A program made the position numbers and the translations under genes. Source: UBA9676 sp963837105 (lineage in GTDB: Bacteria > Actinomycetota > Actinomycetes > Streptosporangiales > Streptosporangiaceae). From it: a stretch of 64,000 nt of DNA. Positions within the stretch are counted from its first letter, which is position 1, and each line of letters starts with the position of its first letter. Below the pieces are notes generated by a model, which saw nothing but the letters and a program-made list of their open reading frames with translations, ran no database searches and was not told the origin of the DNA. Below, one piece after another: positions 34,630-46,478 of this stretch. The stretch is taken from positions 62,001 through 126,000 of the forward strand of contig CAWIMG010000001.1 in assembly GCA_963837105.1 (NCBI GenBank). Reading direction: 5' to 3'.

Positions 34630-34893
34630 TCAGTTCTCCGCCGTCTCCACGGCGGACAGCAGCCGCTGGCGGATCTCCCGCAGCGCGATGGACAGCGGCT
34701 TCTCCTGCACACGGGTCTCGACCAGCGGGCCCACGTATTCCAGCAGGCCCTCGCCGAGCTGGGCGTAATAGGCGTTGATCTGCCGCGCCCGCTTGGCCGC
34801 CATGATGACGAGGCGGTACTTGCTGTCAACGACTTCGAGCAGGTCGTCGATCGGCGGATTGGTGATCCCATCCGCGGCGGTATTGCCTGCCAC
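34630..34893 (-). CDS. rpoZ: RNA polymerase omega subunit
   Basis: Omega assists assembly of the beta-prime subunit. The 87-residue product begins with about 12 lineage-specific residues and then shows the conserved PPIDDLLEVVDSKYRLVIMAAKRARQINAYY. The C-terminal KPLSIALREI is also typical. It lies 30 bases after gmk, as in most actinomycetes. Confidence 0.96.
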   Translation of the reverse strand: MAGNTAADGITNPPIDDLLEVVDSKYRLVIMAAKRARQINAYYAQLGEGLLEYVGPLVETRVQEKPLSIALREIRQRLLSAVETAEN

Positions 34894-34923
34894 CGTTTAC
34901 CTTCCGGGTTGATTCTGGCCAGA

Positions 34924-35454
34924 TCAGGCCGCTATCAAGGCTACCAGCTGTGTGCACACGTCCTTGACGGATGTGTTTACCAGCGTGATGTCGAACTGGG
35001 GGCCAGCCTCGATCTCCCCGGCCGCCAGTTCCAGCCGGCGGGCGATCACCTCCGGCGGCTCGGTGCCCCGGCCGGTGAGGCGCCGGACCAGTTCCTCCCA
35101 GGACGGCGGTGCGAGGAAGACCAGCAGCGCACCGGGGATAGCCCGCCGCACCTGCCTGGCCCCTTCGATGTCGATTTCCAGCAGGGCGGGTATCCCGGCG
35201 GTGAGGCGTTCCGCCACCGGGCCGAGCGGGGTGCCGTAACCGTTCCCCGCGAACCGTGCCCATTCCAGTAGCTCGCCGCCCGACACCATGCGCTCGAACG
35301 TGTCGTCGGCGACGAAATGATATTCGCGGCCATCTAGCTCGTCCGGCCTGGGCCGCCGGGTAGTAACCGAAACCGACAGCCAGATGTCCGGCCGTTTCTT
35401 CCGCAGCCGGGCAGCCACAGTGCTCTTGCCGACTCCAGAAGGGCCAGAAAGCAC
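34924..35454 (-). CDS. gmk: Guanylate kinase, start codon uncertain
   Basis: The enzyme converts GMP to GDP. P-loop SGPSGVGKS, SVTTRRPRPDELDGREYHFV and LLEIDIEGARQVR are standard motifs, and the ending is normal. The listed start, GTG 35454, falls inside the first beta strand (LTVLSGPSG). The frame is open back to the mihF stop (ending GTALVHGAADDVRLTVLSGP) but has no ATG, GTG or TTG. ATG ATG at about 35480 is one frame off and would give a good N-terminus if a base were missing next to it. A non-AUG start, or a one-base error near 35472-35480, is likely. Confidence 0.85.
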   Translation of the reverse strand: MLSGPSGVGKSTVAARLRKKRPDIWLSVSVTTRRPRPDELDGREYHFVADDTFERMVSGGELLEWARFAGNGYGTPLGPVAERLTAGIPALLEIDIEGARQVRRAIPGALLVFLAPPSWEELVRRLTGRGTEPPEVIARRLELAAGEIEAGPQFDITLVNTSVKDVCTQLVALIAA

Positions 35455-35573
35455 CGTCAGCCTGACATCATCAGCCGCCCCGTGGACAAGCGCGGTACCG
35501 CGAACGCGATGACCGGACGGATCGGCACCAGAACCGTCTCCGCCGCGCCCGTCCCAGGGGTCGACCGCGTCAG

Positions 35574-35894
35574 TCAGATACCACCACCGAACTCGTTCTC
35601 CAGAGCGCTCCGCTGATTGGCGCCCAGACCGCGAACACGCCGCGATTCAGCGATACCCAGCCGCTCCATGATCTGGCGGGCCCGCACCTTCCCGACACCA
35701 GGCATGGCCTCGAGCAGTGCCGAGACCTTCATCTTGCCAATAGTGTCATCCGACTGGCCTTGCTTCAGGACAGCCGGCAAGGTGGTGGAACCACGCTTGA
35801 GGTTGTTCTTGACTTCCGCGCGGTCCTTGCGGGCCTTGGCCGCCTTCTCCAGGGCAGCAGCACGCTGATCGGGAGTGAGGGGAGGAAGAGCCAC
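35574..35894 (-). CDS. mihF: Integration host factor, actinobacterial type (MihF)
   Basis: A nucleoid-associated protein that binds DNA without strict sequence specificity through an H2TH-like motif; essential in mycobacteria. The 106 residues carry ALPPLTPDQRAAALEKAAKARK at the N-terminus and LLEAMPGVGKVRARQIMERLGIAESRRVRGLG, the helix-two-turns-helix. The placement upstream of gmk is conserved. The start ATG 35894 has GGTGAAC upstream, and the 5' leader is notably A/T-rich. Confidence 0.96.
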   Translation of the reverse strand: MALPPLTPDQRAAALEKAAKARKDRAEVKNNLKRGSTTLPAVLKQGQSDDTIGKMKVSALLEAMPGVGKVRARQIMERLGIAESRRVRGLGANQRSALENEFGGGI

Positions 35895-36060
35895 TCCAGT
35901 TCACCTCGGGTTTCGAATAGAAAAAAAGATCGTTCGGCAAGGGAAAGTAGCGAGTCTGGACCCGTGAGGCAACGGGAACCCCCGTTTACTTCGTCTCTAA
36001 ATTGACATATCCTACTCTAAGTAACTGATCGAATACTTATTGTAGTCAAATCGTCGCCGT
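35895..36060 (-). promoter_or_regulatory. A/T-rich promoter and leader of mihF
   Basis: This is the most A/T-rich stretch in the window. On the minus strand it contains TTGACT (about 36046-36051), a GTAGGATATG -10-like segment about 30 bases on, a small hairpin AACGGG/CCCGTT (35971-35986) and a T7 run just before the start. A strong growth-phase promoter fits the abundance of this protein; exact elements are tentative. Confidence 0.4.
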
Positions 36061-36154
36061 TGTCGGCCCTGGCAGCCACTATGGCCGGCCGGGGGAACGC
36101 GTGCCCGGCGGCCCGCGCCGACGGTGCCTGGCCGCTTATCCGGGCCATCGGGGG

Positions 36155-36245
36155 GTGGCGCCGTCACCCGGGCGGCACCCGCCATCCGGGGGACAGCACC
36201 GTCATCTGGGCGGGGCACATAGTCATCCGGGGCGGCACCGGAGCG
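36155..36245. repeat. Degenerate tandem array, consensus near GGCACCGTCATCCGGG
   Basis: Four to five imperfect units of about 20 bases (GCGCCGTCACCCGGG, GGCACCCGCCATCCGGG, CAGCACCGTCATCTGGG, GGCACATAGTCATCCGGGG) fill the end of the gap between mihF and pyrF. The shared GTCACCCGGG occurs also in the 23052-23136 array and at the end of carB. No function is evident. Confidence 0.6.
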
Positions 36246-36258
36246 CTGGCGGCAGGGG

Positions 36259-36987
36259 TCAGCCGGGTGGGGCGTCAGCCGCCGGCGATGCCGGGGTGAG
36301 CCGGCGCAGCGGCGCCGCGATGGCAGCCGCGGCCGCGCCCGGATCAGGCGCGGCGGTGATCGGCCGGCCGATCACCAGCAGGTCGGCCCCGGCCCGCAGC
36401 GCCGCCTCCGGGGTGGCCGTCCTGGCCTGGTCGTCGGCAGACGACCCGGCCGGGCGGATGCCGGGCGTGATGAGCAGGATGCCGGGGCCGACCTCGGCCC
36501 GGACCGCCGCCACTTCCTGCGGCGAGCAGACCAGCCCGCGCGCGCCGGCATCGACGGCGAGAACCGCCAGCCGCCGCACCACGTCCGACATCGACCCCGC
36601 CAGCCCGATCCGGTCCAGGTCCGCCTGAGTGAGCGAGGTGAGGACGGTGACCGCGGCCACGGCCGTGTCCGGCGCTCCGTCCACGGCGGCGCGGACCACC
36701 TCCCATCCGCCGGCCGCGTGCACGGTCAGCAGGTCGGGGCGGAGCCGGGCGACCGCCCTGGCCGCGCCGGCGACCGTGGCCGGGATGTCGTGCAGTTTCA
36801 GGTCCAGGAAGATCCGCACGCCACTGGCACCGCGGATGGAGGCCACCACCCCCGGCCCGTATCTCAGGTACAGCTCGAGCCCGACCTTGACGGTGCTCAC
36901 GTGTGGCGTGACGAGCCCGGCCCAGCGGGCTGCGGTCTCCAGGTCTGGTGCGTCGAGTGCGACGGCGATCGGCGCCGGGCTGGTCAT
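36259..36987 (-). CDS. pyrF: Orotidine 5'-phosphate decarboxylase
   Basis: The final enzyme of UMP synthesis, a TIM barrel of 242 residues. PIAVALDAPDLETAARWAG, VKVGLELYLRYGP and the catalytic IFLDLKLHDIPATVAGAAR (Asp-Lys-Asp) are present, as are LITPGIRP and VIGRPIT at the phosphate site. The start ATG 36987 has GAGGAGAAG immediately upstream. It is the last gene of the pyr operon, 28 bases after pyrD. The Pro/Ala-rich last ten residues run up to the tandem array. Confidence 0.95.
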   Translation of the reverse strand: MTSPAPIAVALDAPDLETAARWAGLVTPHVSTVKVGLELYLRYGPGVVASIRGASGVRIFLDLKLHDIPATVAGAARAVARLRPDLLTVHAAGGWEVVRAAVDGAPDTAVAAVTVLTSLTQADLDRIGLAGSMSDVVRRLAVLAVDAGARGLVCSPQEVAAVRAEVGPGILLITPGIRPAGSSADDQARTATPEAALRAGADLLVIGRPITAAPDPGAAAAAIAAPLRRLTPASPAADAPPG

Positions 36988-37015
36988 GCTTCTCCTCACG
37001 GCCGGTCACTTTACG

Positions 37016-37981
37016 TTACAGGGCGCTCCCGGACAGCTTGCGGCTCTGCGCAGGCCGGGGCTCGTGGGCCAGCCCGATGATGTCGGCCAGCCGCTCGATG
37101 CCCCGGCTGGCCAGTTCCTCCTCCAGTTCGCGGAGGATCCGGGCGCATGCGGACGGATCGTGGAAGATAGCCGTCCCGACGCTGACCATGGCCGCCCCGG
37201 CCAGGATCAGCTCCAGCGCGTCCCGGCCGGTCAGCACCCCGCCCATGCCGATGATCGGCACGTCCGGCAGTGCCTCCCGGACCTGCCAGACGCACCGGAC
37301 CGCGATCGGCCGGATAGCCGGGCCGGACAGCCCGCCGGTGGCCGCGGCCAGCGCCGGGCGCATCGTGTCGGTGTCGATCGCCAGGCCCAGCAGCGTATTG
37401 ATCATCGACAGCCCGTCGGTGCCCGCGTCCACGCACGCCCGGGCAACCGCGACGATGTCGGTGACGTCCGGCGACAGCTTGACGAACACCGGCACGTCGT
37501 AGCGCAGCCGGCCGCGGACCGCGGCGGTCACCGCCGCCGCCGCCGCCGGGTCACAGGCGAACACCTGGCCGCGGTCTTCCACGTTCGGGCAGGAGATGTT
37601 GACCTCGACCGCGGTCACCCCGGCGGCGTCGGACAGCCGGCCCGCCAGGTCCGCGTATTCGTCCACGGTGCCACCGGCGATGGACACCACCACCCGCGCC
37701 CCGCGCGCCAGCAGCCAGGGCAGGTCACGCTGGAGGAACGCGTCGATACCCGGCCCCTGCAGGCCGATCGAGTTGAGCATCCCGCTCGGCGTCTCCGCCA
37801 TCCGCGGGGTCGGGCGGCCCGCCCGCGCGGCCAGCATGACCGACTTGGTGACGATCGCGCCGATCTTGGCGACGTCGATGTAGTGCGCCAGTTCCCGGCC
37901 CGCGCCCGCGCAGCCGGAGGCGGTCAGGATGGGATTGGGCAGCTCGACGTGGCCGAGCCGGGTCCGCAGGTCAACTGCCAC
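37016..37981 (-). CDS. pyrD: Dihydroorotate dehydrogenase, class 1B catalytic subunit
   Basis: Oxidises dihydroorotate to orotate with FMN (321 residues). LPNPILTASGCAGAGRELAH, SIGLQGPGIDAFL, EVNISCPNVE and IPIIGMGGVLTGRDALELILAGA mark the FMN and substrate sites. Together with the pyrK product it forms the NAD-linked 1B enzyme, in contrast to the quinone-linked class 2 enzyme of Streptomyces-like mycobacteria. The start GTG 37981 overlaps the pyrK stop by 11 bases; the open frame further upstream is the pyrK tail read in another frame. Confidence 0.94.
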   Translation of the reverse strand: MAVDLRTRLGHVELPNPILTASGCAGAGRELAHYIDVAKIGAIVTKSVMLAARAGRPTPRMAETPSGMLNSIGLQGPGIDAFLQRDLPWLLARGARVVVSIAGGTVDEYADLAGRLSDAAGVTAVEVNISCPNVEDRGQVFACDPAAAAAVTAAVRGRLRYDVPVFVKLSPDVTDIVAVARACVDAGTDGLSMINTLLGLAIDTDTMRPALAAATGGLSGPAIRPIAVRCVWQVREALPDVPIIGMGGVLTGRDALELILAGAAMVSVGTAIFHDPSACARILRELEEELASRGIERLADIIGLAHEPRPAQSRKLSGSAL

Positions 37982-38902
37982 TGGCCGGCCTCCCGCTGGC
38001 CGCCGGGCGGGGCCTGGGCTGGCGGTGCGGCTGCCAGCCGGGCGCACCGAGCGCGTCGAACGGGATCGTGCCCACGTCGTCCCAGCGGACCAGGTCGCCC
38101 CGGAACACCGGCCCGTCCACGCAGGACCGCGTCATCCGGGTCACCCCGTCCTCACCGACGACCGGGAGCACACAGGTCATGCACACCCCGGTCCCGCAGG
38201 CCATCGCCTCCTCCACCAGCACCTGCGCCGGGATGTCGTACCGGCTGGCCAGCGCCGTCACCTGCCGCAGCATCGGCATCGGGCCGCAGGCGTAGACCAC
38301 GTCGGTCCTGGCCTCGTGGATGACCTGGCTGAGCACGTCGGTGACCACCCCCCGCACCCCCATCGAGCCGTCCTCGGTGGTGATCGTCGCGGTCCGGCCA
38401 CTGCGGCGGGCGCTGAGCGCACCGAACACCCGGTCCACGCTGGCCGCCCCGAGCAGGAAGTCCACCGTGCAGCCGCGCGCACGCAGCCGGTCGGCCAGCG
38501 GGAACAGCGGCGCGCTGCCATAGCCACCGCCGACCAGCAGGCAGCTCACCGCGTCCCGGGGCATCGGGAACGGCCGCCCGAGCGGGCCGGCGATGTCGAT
38601 CATGTCCCTGGTCCGCCGTTCGGCCAGCCACCGGGTGCCGGGGCCGACGGTGGCGAACACGAACTCGACCGTGCCCCCATGGTCGGGCCGGACCCCGTGA
38701 ATCGAGAACGCGCGCCGCAGCAGCATCGAGGTCTGCGGGCCGCCGACCGCGACCGCCACGAACTGGCCGGGCCGGAACCTGGCCGCGATCCCCGGTGCCA
38801 CCACGGTCATCGCGTAGTACGCGTCCACCTGGCGCACGTTCAGCACCGTTCCCCGGACCTGCACCTGGCTCCGCCCATCGCCCTGGCCGGGCGGGCCTGC
38901 CG

Positions 38903-38906
<4 letters not shown>
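37971..38906 (-). CDS. pyrK: Dihydroorotate dehydrogenase electron-transfer subunit
   Basis: An FAD and 2Fe-2S protein that passes electrons from PyrD to NAD. The N-terminal ferredoxin-reductase barrel carries FRPGQFVAVAV and LLRRAFSIHGV (FAD); the middle has LLVGGGYGSAPLFPLADRL (NAD). The C-terminal cysteines of the 2Fe-2S cluster lie in EEAMACGTGVCMTCVLPV and MTRSCVDGPVF. It has 311 residues including a basic Pro-rich tail. It overlaps the carB stop by 4 bases. Confidence 0.94.
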
Positions 38907-42288
<3,382 letters not shown>

Positions 42289-42325
42289 CGCCGCACCGCC
42301 GCACCGCCGGGCGGCGACCTGGTCA

Positions 42326-42375
42326 GATCGCGGAAACGAGTCAGGGACCAGACTGACAGGATTCCGCGATCATGG
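42326..42375. repeat. Copy 2 of the dispersed palindromic repeat
   Basis: GATCGCGGAA (42326-42335) pairs with TTCCGCGATC (42362-42371), with a shorter inner GTCAG/CTGAC. The right arm, 42351-42375, matches the copy at 6562-6586 (inverted) at 24 of 25 bases, while the left arm has diverged. It lies in the 95-base gap between carA and carB, on the transcribed path of the pyr operon. Confidence 0.7.
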
Positions 42376-42383
42376 TCGCCGAG

Positions 42384-43541
42384 TCACCGGGCACGCTCCA
42401 TCAGGGTGCAGAACGCGTCGAACTCCCCGGCCGCGTCGTGCGGGCCGGGGGCGGCTTCGGGGTGGTACTGGACGCTGAAGGCGGGCCGGTCCAGCAGGCG
42501 CAGCCCCTCCACCACGCCGTCGTTCAGGTTGACGTGGCTGACCTGCGCCCGGCCGAACCCGGTCGGGAACGGACCGTCCCCGCCGCTGGGCAGCGCGACC
42601 GCGAATCCATGGTTGTGGCTGGTGATCTGGACCCGCCCGGTGGCCAGATCCCGCACCGGCTGGTTCACGCCCCGGTGGCCGAACCGCAGTTTGTAGGTGC
42701 CGAGCCCGAGCGCCCGGCCCAGGATCTGGCTGCCCAGGCAGATGCCGAATACCGGCACCCCTGCCGCGAGCACCCCGCGCATCGCCGCCACCGCGTACCC
42801 GGCCGCGGCCGGGTCGCCCGGGCCGTTCGAGAAGAACACCCCGTCTGGGCCGGTGGCCAGGATGTCCGCCGCGGTGCTGGTGGCCGGCAGCACCCGCACC
42901 CGGCAGCCGCGGCGGGCCATGGCCAGCGGGGTGGCGGTCTTGATGCCAAGGTCCACGGCCACGACGCTGAACCTGGCCGCTGTGCCCGGCGGCGGATCCA
43001 CCTGGTAGGGCTCGCCGGCGGTGACTTCCCTGGCCAGGTCGGCGCCGGTCATCAGGGGGCTGTCCAGCACCCGGGCCAGCAGCGCCTGCGGGTCCCGCTC
43101 GGTGGTGCTCACCGCCGCCCGCATCGCGCCCCGCTCGCGCAGATGGCGGGTGAGCGCGCGGGTTCCGGTGATGGCGATGCCGGGGACACCCTGGTCCCGC
43201 AGTTCGGTGTCCAGGCTGCGGCGGGACCGCCAGTTGGAGGCGAGCCGGGCCGGCTCGCGGACCACGAAGCCACTCACCCAGATCCGGCGCGACTCGCTGT
43301 CCTCGTCGTTGATGCCGGTATTGCCGATATGCGGGGCGGTCATGGCCACGATCTGCCGGGCATAGGACGGATCGGTGAGTGTCTCCTGGTATCCGGTCAT
43401 GCCCGTGTTGAACACCATTTCGCCAAACGACTCCGCCCTCGCGCCAAAGCCCGCCCCGTGGTACGTGGTGCCGTCCTCGAGTACCAGCAGGGCCGGCGGC
43501 CCGGGCTCGGCGGCCACCGGGCTGGCCGGCGCGGCCGCCAT
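42384..43541 (-). CDS. carA: Carbamoyl-phosphate synthase small subunit
   Basis: The glutaminase subunit that feeds ammonia to CarB (385 residues). The N-terminal domain begins ALLVLEDGTTYHGAGFGA with FNTGMTGYQETLTDPSYA. The class I amidotransferase triad is intact: Cys in FGICLGSQILGRALG, His and Glu in FSVQYHPEAAPGP. The start ATG 43541 overlaps the pyrC stop by one base (TGATG). The 95-base gap to carB is the largest within the operon and holds the palindromic repeat. Confidence 0.96.
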   Translation of the reverse strand: MAAAPASPVAAEPGPPALLVLEDGTTYHGAGFGARAESFGEMVFNTGMTGYQETLTDPSYARQIVAMTAPHIGNTGINDEDSESRRIWVSGFVVREPARLASNWRSRRSLDTELRDQGVPGIAITGTRALTRHLRERGAMRAAVSTTERDPQALLARVLDSPLMTGADLAREVTAGEPYQVDPPPGTAARFSVVAVDLGIKTATPLAMARRGCRVRVLPATSTAADILATGPDGVFFSNGPGDPAAAGYAVAAMRGVLAAGVPVFGICLGSQILGRALGLGTYKLRFGHRGVNQPVRDLATGRVQITSHNHGFAVALPSGGDGPFPTGFGRAQVSHVNLNDGVVEGLRLLDRPAFSVQYHPEAAPGPHDAAGEFDAFCTLMERAR

Positions 43542-44842
43542 CAGGCCAGCTTCCCGTCGAGCACGGTGGGGCGGCCACGCAGGAAGGTGGCGACCACCCG
43601 GCCCGGCAGCGCCCGGCCGGCGAACGGGGTGTTGCGGCTGCGGGACGCGTGCGTGGCCGGGTCCACCACCTCCCGCGGGGCAGGGTCGTAGAGCACCAGG
43701 CTGGCCGGTGCGCCGGCCGCCAGCGGCTGGCCGTGCCCGGCCAGGCGGCCGATCGCAGCCGGGCGGGCGGACATCCGGTCGGCGACTCCCGCCCAGTCCA
43801 GCAAGCCGGTCTCGACCATGGCTTCCTGCACCACCCGCAGCGCCGTCTCCAGCCCGGTCATGCCGAACGCGGCCGCCGCCCACTCGGTCTCCTTGTCCTC
43901 TAGCGGGTGCGGCGCGTGATCGGTGGCCACGCAGTCGATGGTGCCGTCAGCCAGCGCCTGCCGCAGCGCGGCGGCGTCGGCGGCGGTGCGCAGCGGCGGG
44001 TTGACCTTGTAGACCGGGTCGTAGCCGGCCACCAGTTCGTCGGTGAGCAGCAGGTGGTGCGGCGTCACCTCGGCCGTCACCTGCCAGCCCTTGGACTTGG
44101 CCCAGCGGATGATCTCCACCGAGCCGGCCGTGGACACGTGGCAGATGTGCAGCACCGAGCCGACGTGGGCGGCGAGCAGGCAGTCCCGGGCGATGACCGC
44201 CTCCTCGGCCACGGCCGGCCAGCCGGCCAGCCCCAGCCGTCCCGACACCTCGCCCTCGTTCATCTGCGCGCCGTCGGTGAGCCGCGGTTCCTGCGCGTGC
44301 TGCGCGATCACCCCGTCGAACGCCTTCACATACTCCAGTGCCCGGCGCATGAGCACCGCGTCTGACACGCAGCGGCCATCGTCGGAGAAGACCCGGACCC
44401 GGGCGGGCGAGGAGGCCATGGCACCCAGCTCGGCCAGTTGCTTGCCGCCAAGCCCGCTGGTGACCGCGCCGACCGGCTGCACATCGCAGTAGCCGGCCTG
44501 GCGGCCGAGCCGCCAGATCTGCTCCACCACGCCGGCCGTGTCGGCCACCGGGTCGGTGTTGGCCATCGCGTGCACCGCCGTGAACCCGCCGAGCGCCGCG
44601 GCCATGGTGCCGGTCTCGACGGTTTCGGCGTCCTCCCGGCCGGGCTCGCGCAGGTGGGTGTGCAGATCCACCAGGCCAGGCAGGGCGATCAGCCCGCCCG
44701 CGTCGATGACCTGGGCACCGGCAGCGGCCTCGGCGGCGAGCCCCGGGCCGACCCCGGTCACCAGCCCGCCGGAGATGACGATGTCGGCCGGGTCCGCGCC
44801 CAGCGGCCGGGCGCCCCGGATCAGCCAGCTGCCGTTCGTCAC
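43541..44842 (-). CDS. pyrC: Dihydroorotase
   Basis: A zinc amidohydrolase that cyclises carbamoyl aspartate (433 residues, class I type). Metal-binding DLHTHLREPG, the HICHVS His, VTPHHLLLTDE and TDHAPHPLEDK with its catalytic Asp are present. The start GTG 44842 gives TNGSWLIRGARPLG; the upstream frame is non-homologous. It follows pyrB by 31 bases. Confidence 0.95.
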   Translation of the reverse strand: MTNGSWLIRGARPLGADPADIVISGGLVTGVGPGLAAEAAAGAQVIDAGGLIALPGLVDLHTHLREPGREDAETVETGTMAAALGGFTAVHAMANTDPVADTAGVVEQIWRLGRQAGYCDVQPVGAVTSGLGGKQLAELGAMASSPARVRVFSDDGRCVSDAVLMRRALEYVKAFDGVIAQHAQEPRLTDGAQMNEGEVSGRLGLAGWPAVAEEAVIARDCLLAAHVGSVLHICHVSTAGSVEIIRWAKSKGWQVTAEVTPHHLLLTDELVAGYDPVYKVNPPLRTAADAAALRQALADGTIDCVATDHAPHPLEDKETEWAAAAFGMTGLETALRVVQEAMVETGLLDWAGVADRMSARPAAIGRLAGHGQPLAAGAPASLVLYDPAPREVVDPATHASRSRNTPFAGRALPGRVVATFLRGRPTVLDGKLA

Positions 44843-44873
44843 CGGGCCACCTCCCGCCTGCGGCCGGCCGGGC

Positions 44874-45845
44874 TCACTGGCCGGCCTCCGCCCCGCCCAG
44901 CAGCAGGTACAGCACGGCCATCCGGACACTCACGCCGTTGGCCACCTGTTCCACCACCGTGGACCGGGGTGAGTCGGCCACCCCGGCGGCGATCTCGATG
45001 CCGCGGTTCATCGGCCCCGGGTGCATGACGATGGCCCGTTCCGGCAGCTGCGCCATCCGCGCCGCGTCCAGCCCGTACCGGCGGCTGTACTCGCGCACGC
45101 TCGGGAAGTAGGCGGCGTTCATCCGCTCCTGCTGGATCCGCAGCATCATCACCACGTCGCTCTTGGGCAGTGCCGCCTCCAGGTCGTAGCCAACCGAGCA
45201 GGGCCAGGCGTCCACCGCGACCGGGAGCAGCGTGGGCGGCGCCACCAGCAGCACCTCCGCACCCAGCAGGTGCAGCAGCAGCACGTTGGACCGGGCTACC
45301 CGGCTGTGCAGGATGTCGCCGACGATGGTGACCCGCAGCCCGTCCAGCCCGCCGCCTGGCCTGCCCTCTGCGCTGCCTGGCTCTGCCCCGCTGCTGCGGC
45401 CGAACCGGCGGCGGATGGTGAACGCGTCCAGCAGCGCCTGGGTCGGGTGCTCGTGCGCGCCGTCGCCGGCGTTGATCACACTGCCGCGCACCCACTCGGC
45501 CAGCCGGTGCGGGGCGCCGGAGGCGCCATGCCGGATCACCACCGCGTCGGCACCCATCGCCTCCAGGGTGAGCGCGGTGTCCTTCAGGCTCTCGCCCTTG
45601 CCCACGCTGGAGCCCTTGGCGGAAAAGTTGATCACGTCGGCGGACAGCCGCTTGGCCGCCGCCTCGAACGAGATCCTGGTCCGGGTGGAGTCCTCGAAGA
45701 ACAGGTTGACCACGGTGCGGCCGCGCAGGGTCGGCAGCTTCTTGATCGGCCGGTCCGAGACCCGGGCCAGCTCGTCGGCGGTGTCGAGCACCTGCAGCGC
45801 GTCCTCACGGCTCAGGTCGGCCGCCGAGATCAGGTGCCGGTTCAC
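44874..45845 (-). CDS. pyrB: Aspartate carbamoyltransferase
   Basis: Joins carbamoyl phosphate to aspartate (323 residues). FFEDSTRTRISFE, the carbamoyl-phosphate site, HEHPTQALLDAFT and MHPGPMNRGIEI are intact. There is a short Gly/Arg-rich insertion after the second motif (FGRSSGAEPGSAEGRPGG). No regulatory pyrI is present, as expected; control comes from PyrR. The start overlaps the pyrR stop by 4 bases. Confidence 0.96.
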   Translation of the reverse strand: MNRHLISAADLSREDALQVLDTADELARVSDRPIKKLPTLRGRTVVNLFFEDSTRTRISFEAAAKRLSADVINFSAKGSSVGKGESLKDTALTLEAMGADAVVIRHGASGAPHRLAEWVRGSVINAGDGAHEHPTQALLDAFTIRRRFGRSSGAEPGSAEGRPGGGLDGLRVTIVGDILHSRVARSNVLLLHLLGAEVLLVAPPTLLPVAVDAWPCSVGYDLEAALPKSDVVMMLRIQQERMNAAYFPSVREYSRRYGLDAARMAQLPERAIVMHPGPMNRGIEIAAGVADSPRSTVVEQVANGVSVRMAVLYLLLGGAEAGQ

Positions 45846-46438
45846 CGGGCCACCCGCAGCCGGACCGCGTCCTCGCCGTCCACCTCGGCGAGCAGGACCC
45901 GGACCTGCTCGTGCTGGGAGGTGGGCAGATTCTTGCCCACGTAGTCGGGCCGGATCGGCAGTTCCCGGTGGCCCCGGTCGACCAGCACCGCCAGCTGGAC
46001 GGCCCGGGGCCGGCCGAGGTCGCTGAGCGCGTCGAGTGCCGCCCGGACCGTCCGGCCCGAGTAGAGCACGTCGTCGACAAGGACCACGATCTGGCCGTCG
46101 ATCCCCTCCGGCGGCACCTGGGTGCGGCCGAGCGCCCGGGCCGGGCGGAGCCGCAGGTCGTCGCGGTACATGGTGATGTCGAGCGAGCCGTGGGGCACCG
46201 CCCGGCCCTCCACCTGCTGGATCCCGGCGGCCAGCCGGGCGGCCAGCGGCACGCCGCGGGTCGGGATGCCGAGCAGCACCACCTGTTCCGCGCCCTGGGT
46301 CCGCTCGATGATCTCGTGCGCGATCCGGGTCAGCATGCGGCTGATCTCAGCGTGCTCGAGGACGGTCTTGCCGGCGCCGGGGGCGGTCACACCCTCGCCG
46401 GGGCCGGGATCGCCAGCCGCGGAAGACGCGCGCGTCAT
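45842..46438 (-). CDS. pyrR: Pyrimidine operon regulator PyrR
   Basis: A uracil phosphoribosyltransferase-fold protein that binds UMP/UTP and a specific RNA hairpin. The 198 residues include an N-terminal Gly/Pro-rich tail of about 25 residues, then ILTRIAHEII-like helix, LLGIPTRGVPLAARLA, LDITMYRDDL and the PRPP-binding VVLVDDVLYSGRTVRAAL. It is the first gene of the operon and is itself behind a PyrR-binding loop, so it should repress its own translation and that of the coupled genes when pyrimidines are plentiful. Confidence 0.96.
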   Translation of the reverse strand: MTRASSAAGDPGPGEGVTAPGAGKTVLEHAEISRMLTRIAHEIIERTQGAEQVVLLGIPTRGVPLAARLAAGIQQVEGRAVPHGSLDITMYRDDLRLRPARALGRTQVPPEGIDGQIVVLVDDVLYSGRTVRAALDALSDLGRPRAVQLAVLVDRGHRELPIRPDYVGKNLPTSQHEQVRVLLAEVDGEDAVRLRVAR

Positions 46439-46443
46439 CAGAA

Positions 46444-46478
46444 CCTCCTTTCCCGCCTCGCCGGACGGGCCTTAAAGG
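46444..46478 (-). promoter_or_regulatory. PyrR-binding loop covering the pyrR ribosome site
   Basis: On the minus strand CCCG-TCCGGCGAGG-CGGG (46469 to 46452) matches the PyrR loop consensus with UCCNGNGAGG and the hexaloop CGGCGA. An outer stem CCTTT/AAAGG (46474-46478 with 46447-46451) pairs the first bases of the Shine-Dalgarno AAGGAGG (46444-46450), which lies 5 bases before the start. There is no terminator after it, so control is probably translational, as proposed for mycobacterial PyrR. Confidence 0.85.
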
